This document shows positions 63,973 through 64,000 of a stretch of 64,000 bases of DNA, in pieces. The notes beneath the pieces were generated by a model. That model did no database searches. It was not told where the DNA came from and saw only the letters and a program-made list of their open reading frames with translations. Numbering within the stretch: the first letter of the stretch is position 1; every line of letters begins with the position of its first letter. The stretch comes from Campylobacterales bacterium (GTDB lineage Bacteria; Campylobacterota; Campylobacteria; Campylobacterales; Sulfurimonadaceae): positions 47,619 through 111,618 of the forward strand of contig JAPLGP010000033.1 in assembly GCA_026390075.1 (NCBI GenBank), read 5' to 3'. The position numbers were made by a program, and so were the translations under genes.

Positions 63973-64000
63973 TGGTGGCTAATCTCGGAATCGAACCAAG
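63973..64000 (-). tRNA. 3' end of a tRNA gene (cut by the window edge)
   Basis: On the minus strand the sequence reads CTTGG-TTCGATT-CCGAG (T stem and loop), then ATTAGCC, A73 and an encoded CCA. The anticodon lies beyond the window, so the amino acid cannot be told. The 5' acceptor strand should read GGCTAAT. Confidence 0.88.

Overview
The window looks like a chromosomal segment of a sulfur-oxidising Campylobacterota (Epsilonproteobacteria), most likely Sulfurimonas or a close relative. The reasons are AT-rich DNA, a soxDYZ-H cluster with a flavocytochrome c sulfide dehydrogenase-type flavoprotein, NifS/NifU-type Fe-S assembly, cysteine-rich Sel1 (Hcp-like) protein, CetA/CetB-like energy-taxis pair, and very many chemosensory and c-di-GMP genes. 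The genus is inference from gene content.

Layout. 1-6.7 kb (+): end of soxD, then soxY, soxZ, a SoxH-like hydrolase, a thioredoxin, a MOSC protein, two DUF302 proteins and an FccB/SoxF flavoprotein. 6.7-11.5 kb (-): a coiled-coil protein, DUF493, moaC, mobA, an OmpA-type porin and leuC. 11.6-16.5 kb: an RsuA-type pseudouridine synthase, then a CheY / CheX / membrane CheA-like kinase unit. 16.7-19.7 kb (+): nifS, nifU and a 2OG-Fe(II) oxygenase. 19.8-24.6 kb (+): a frameshifted porin and a molybdate uptake operon (mop, modA, mop, modB, modC). 24.6-32 kb: EAL-HDOD, a cytochrome b, then an operon of REC-PilZ (broken at a C9 tract), an ODP diiron protein, a PAS histidine kinase and REC-HD-GYP. 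32-41.6 kb (+): a SpoU methyltransferase, YwbE, then a Wsp-like chemosensory array (CheW, CheR-TPR, CheW, MCP, CheA-REC, CheB, REC-kinase). 41.7-46.2 kb (+): dbpA, a three-gene unknown cassette, a decayed MntA/HepT pair and a YgjP-like metalloprotein. 46.2-52.5 kb (-): ppsA, a GNAT, an ABC-F ATPase and a porin. 52.6-61.8 kb: Sel1 protein, a CZB receptor, lapD, lapG, a lapG/radical-SAM chimera made by a 689-bp tandem duplication, the radical SAM gene, and a CetA/CetB-like pair. 61.9-64 kb: an RDD protein, an MFS transporter, a small-RNA/small-peptide locus, and the 3' end of a tRNA.

The strongest unexplained signal is a dispersed 9-mer, CCACATGCC (extended TTCCACATGCCR). I counted 36 exact copies by eye, 20 in one orientation and 16 in the other, where about 0.1 would be expected by base composition. 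Thirty-one lie inside genes in many frames, leaving PHA, HMP, RHVE, GMW and ACG peptides; five are intergenic, and one forms one arm of a terminator-like hairpin. This is how DNA uptake sequences of Neisseriaceae and Pasteurellaceae behave, and I know of no such element described in Campylobacterota.

A second candidate is at the right end. A near-consensus promoter drives a short RNA with an intrinsic terminator. The 5' end of that RNA is complementary (13 of 14 positions) to the first codons of a 19-residue hydrophobic peptide gene just downstream, resembling a type I toxin-antitoxin or an attenuator. Other points of note are the C9 tract in a c-di-GMP-type regulator, the chimeric LapG gene, and the Wsp-like array with an unusual output protein.
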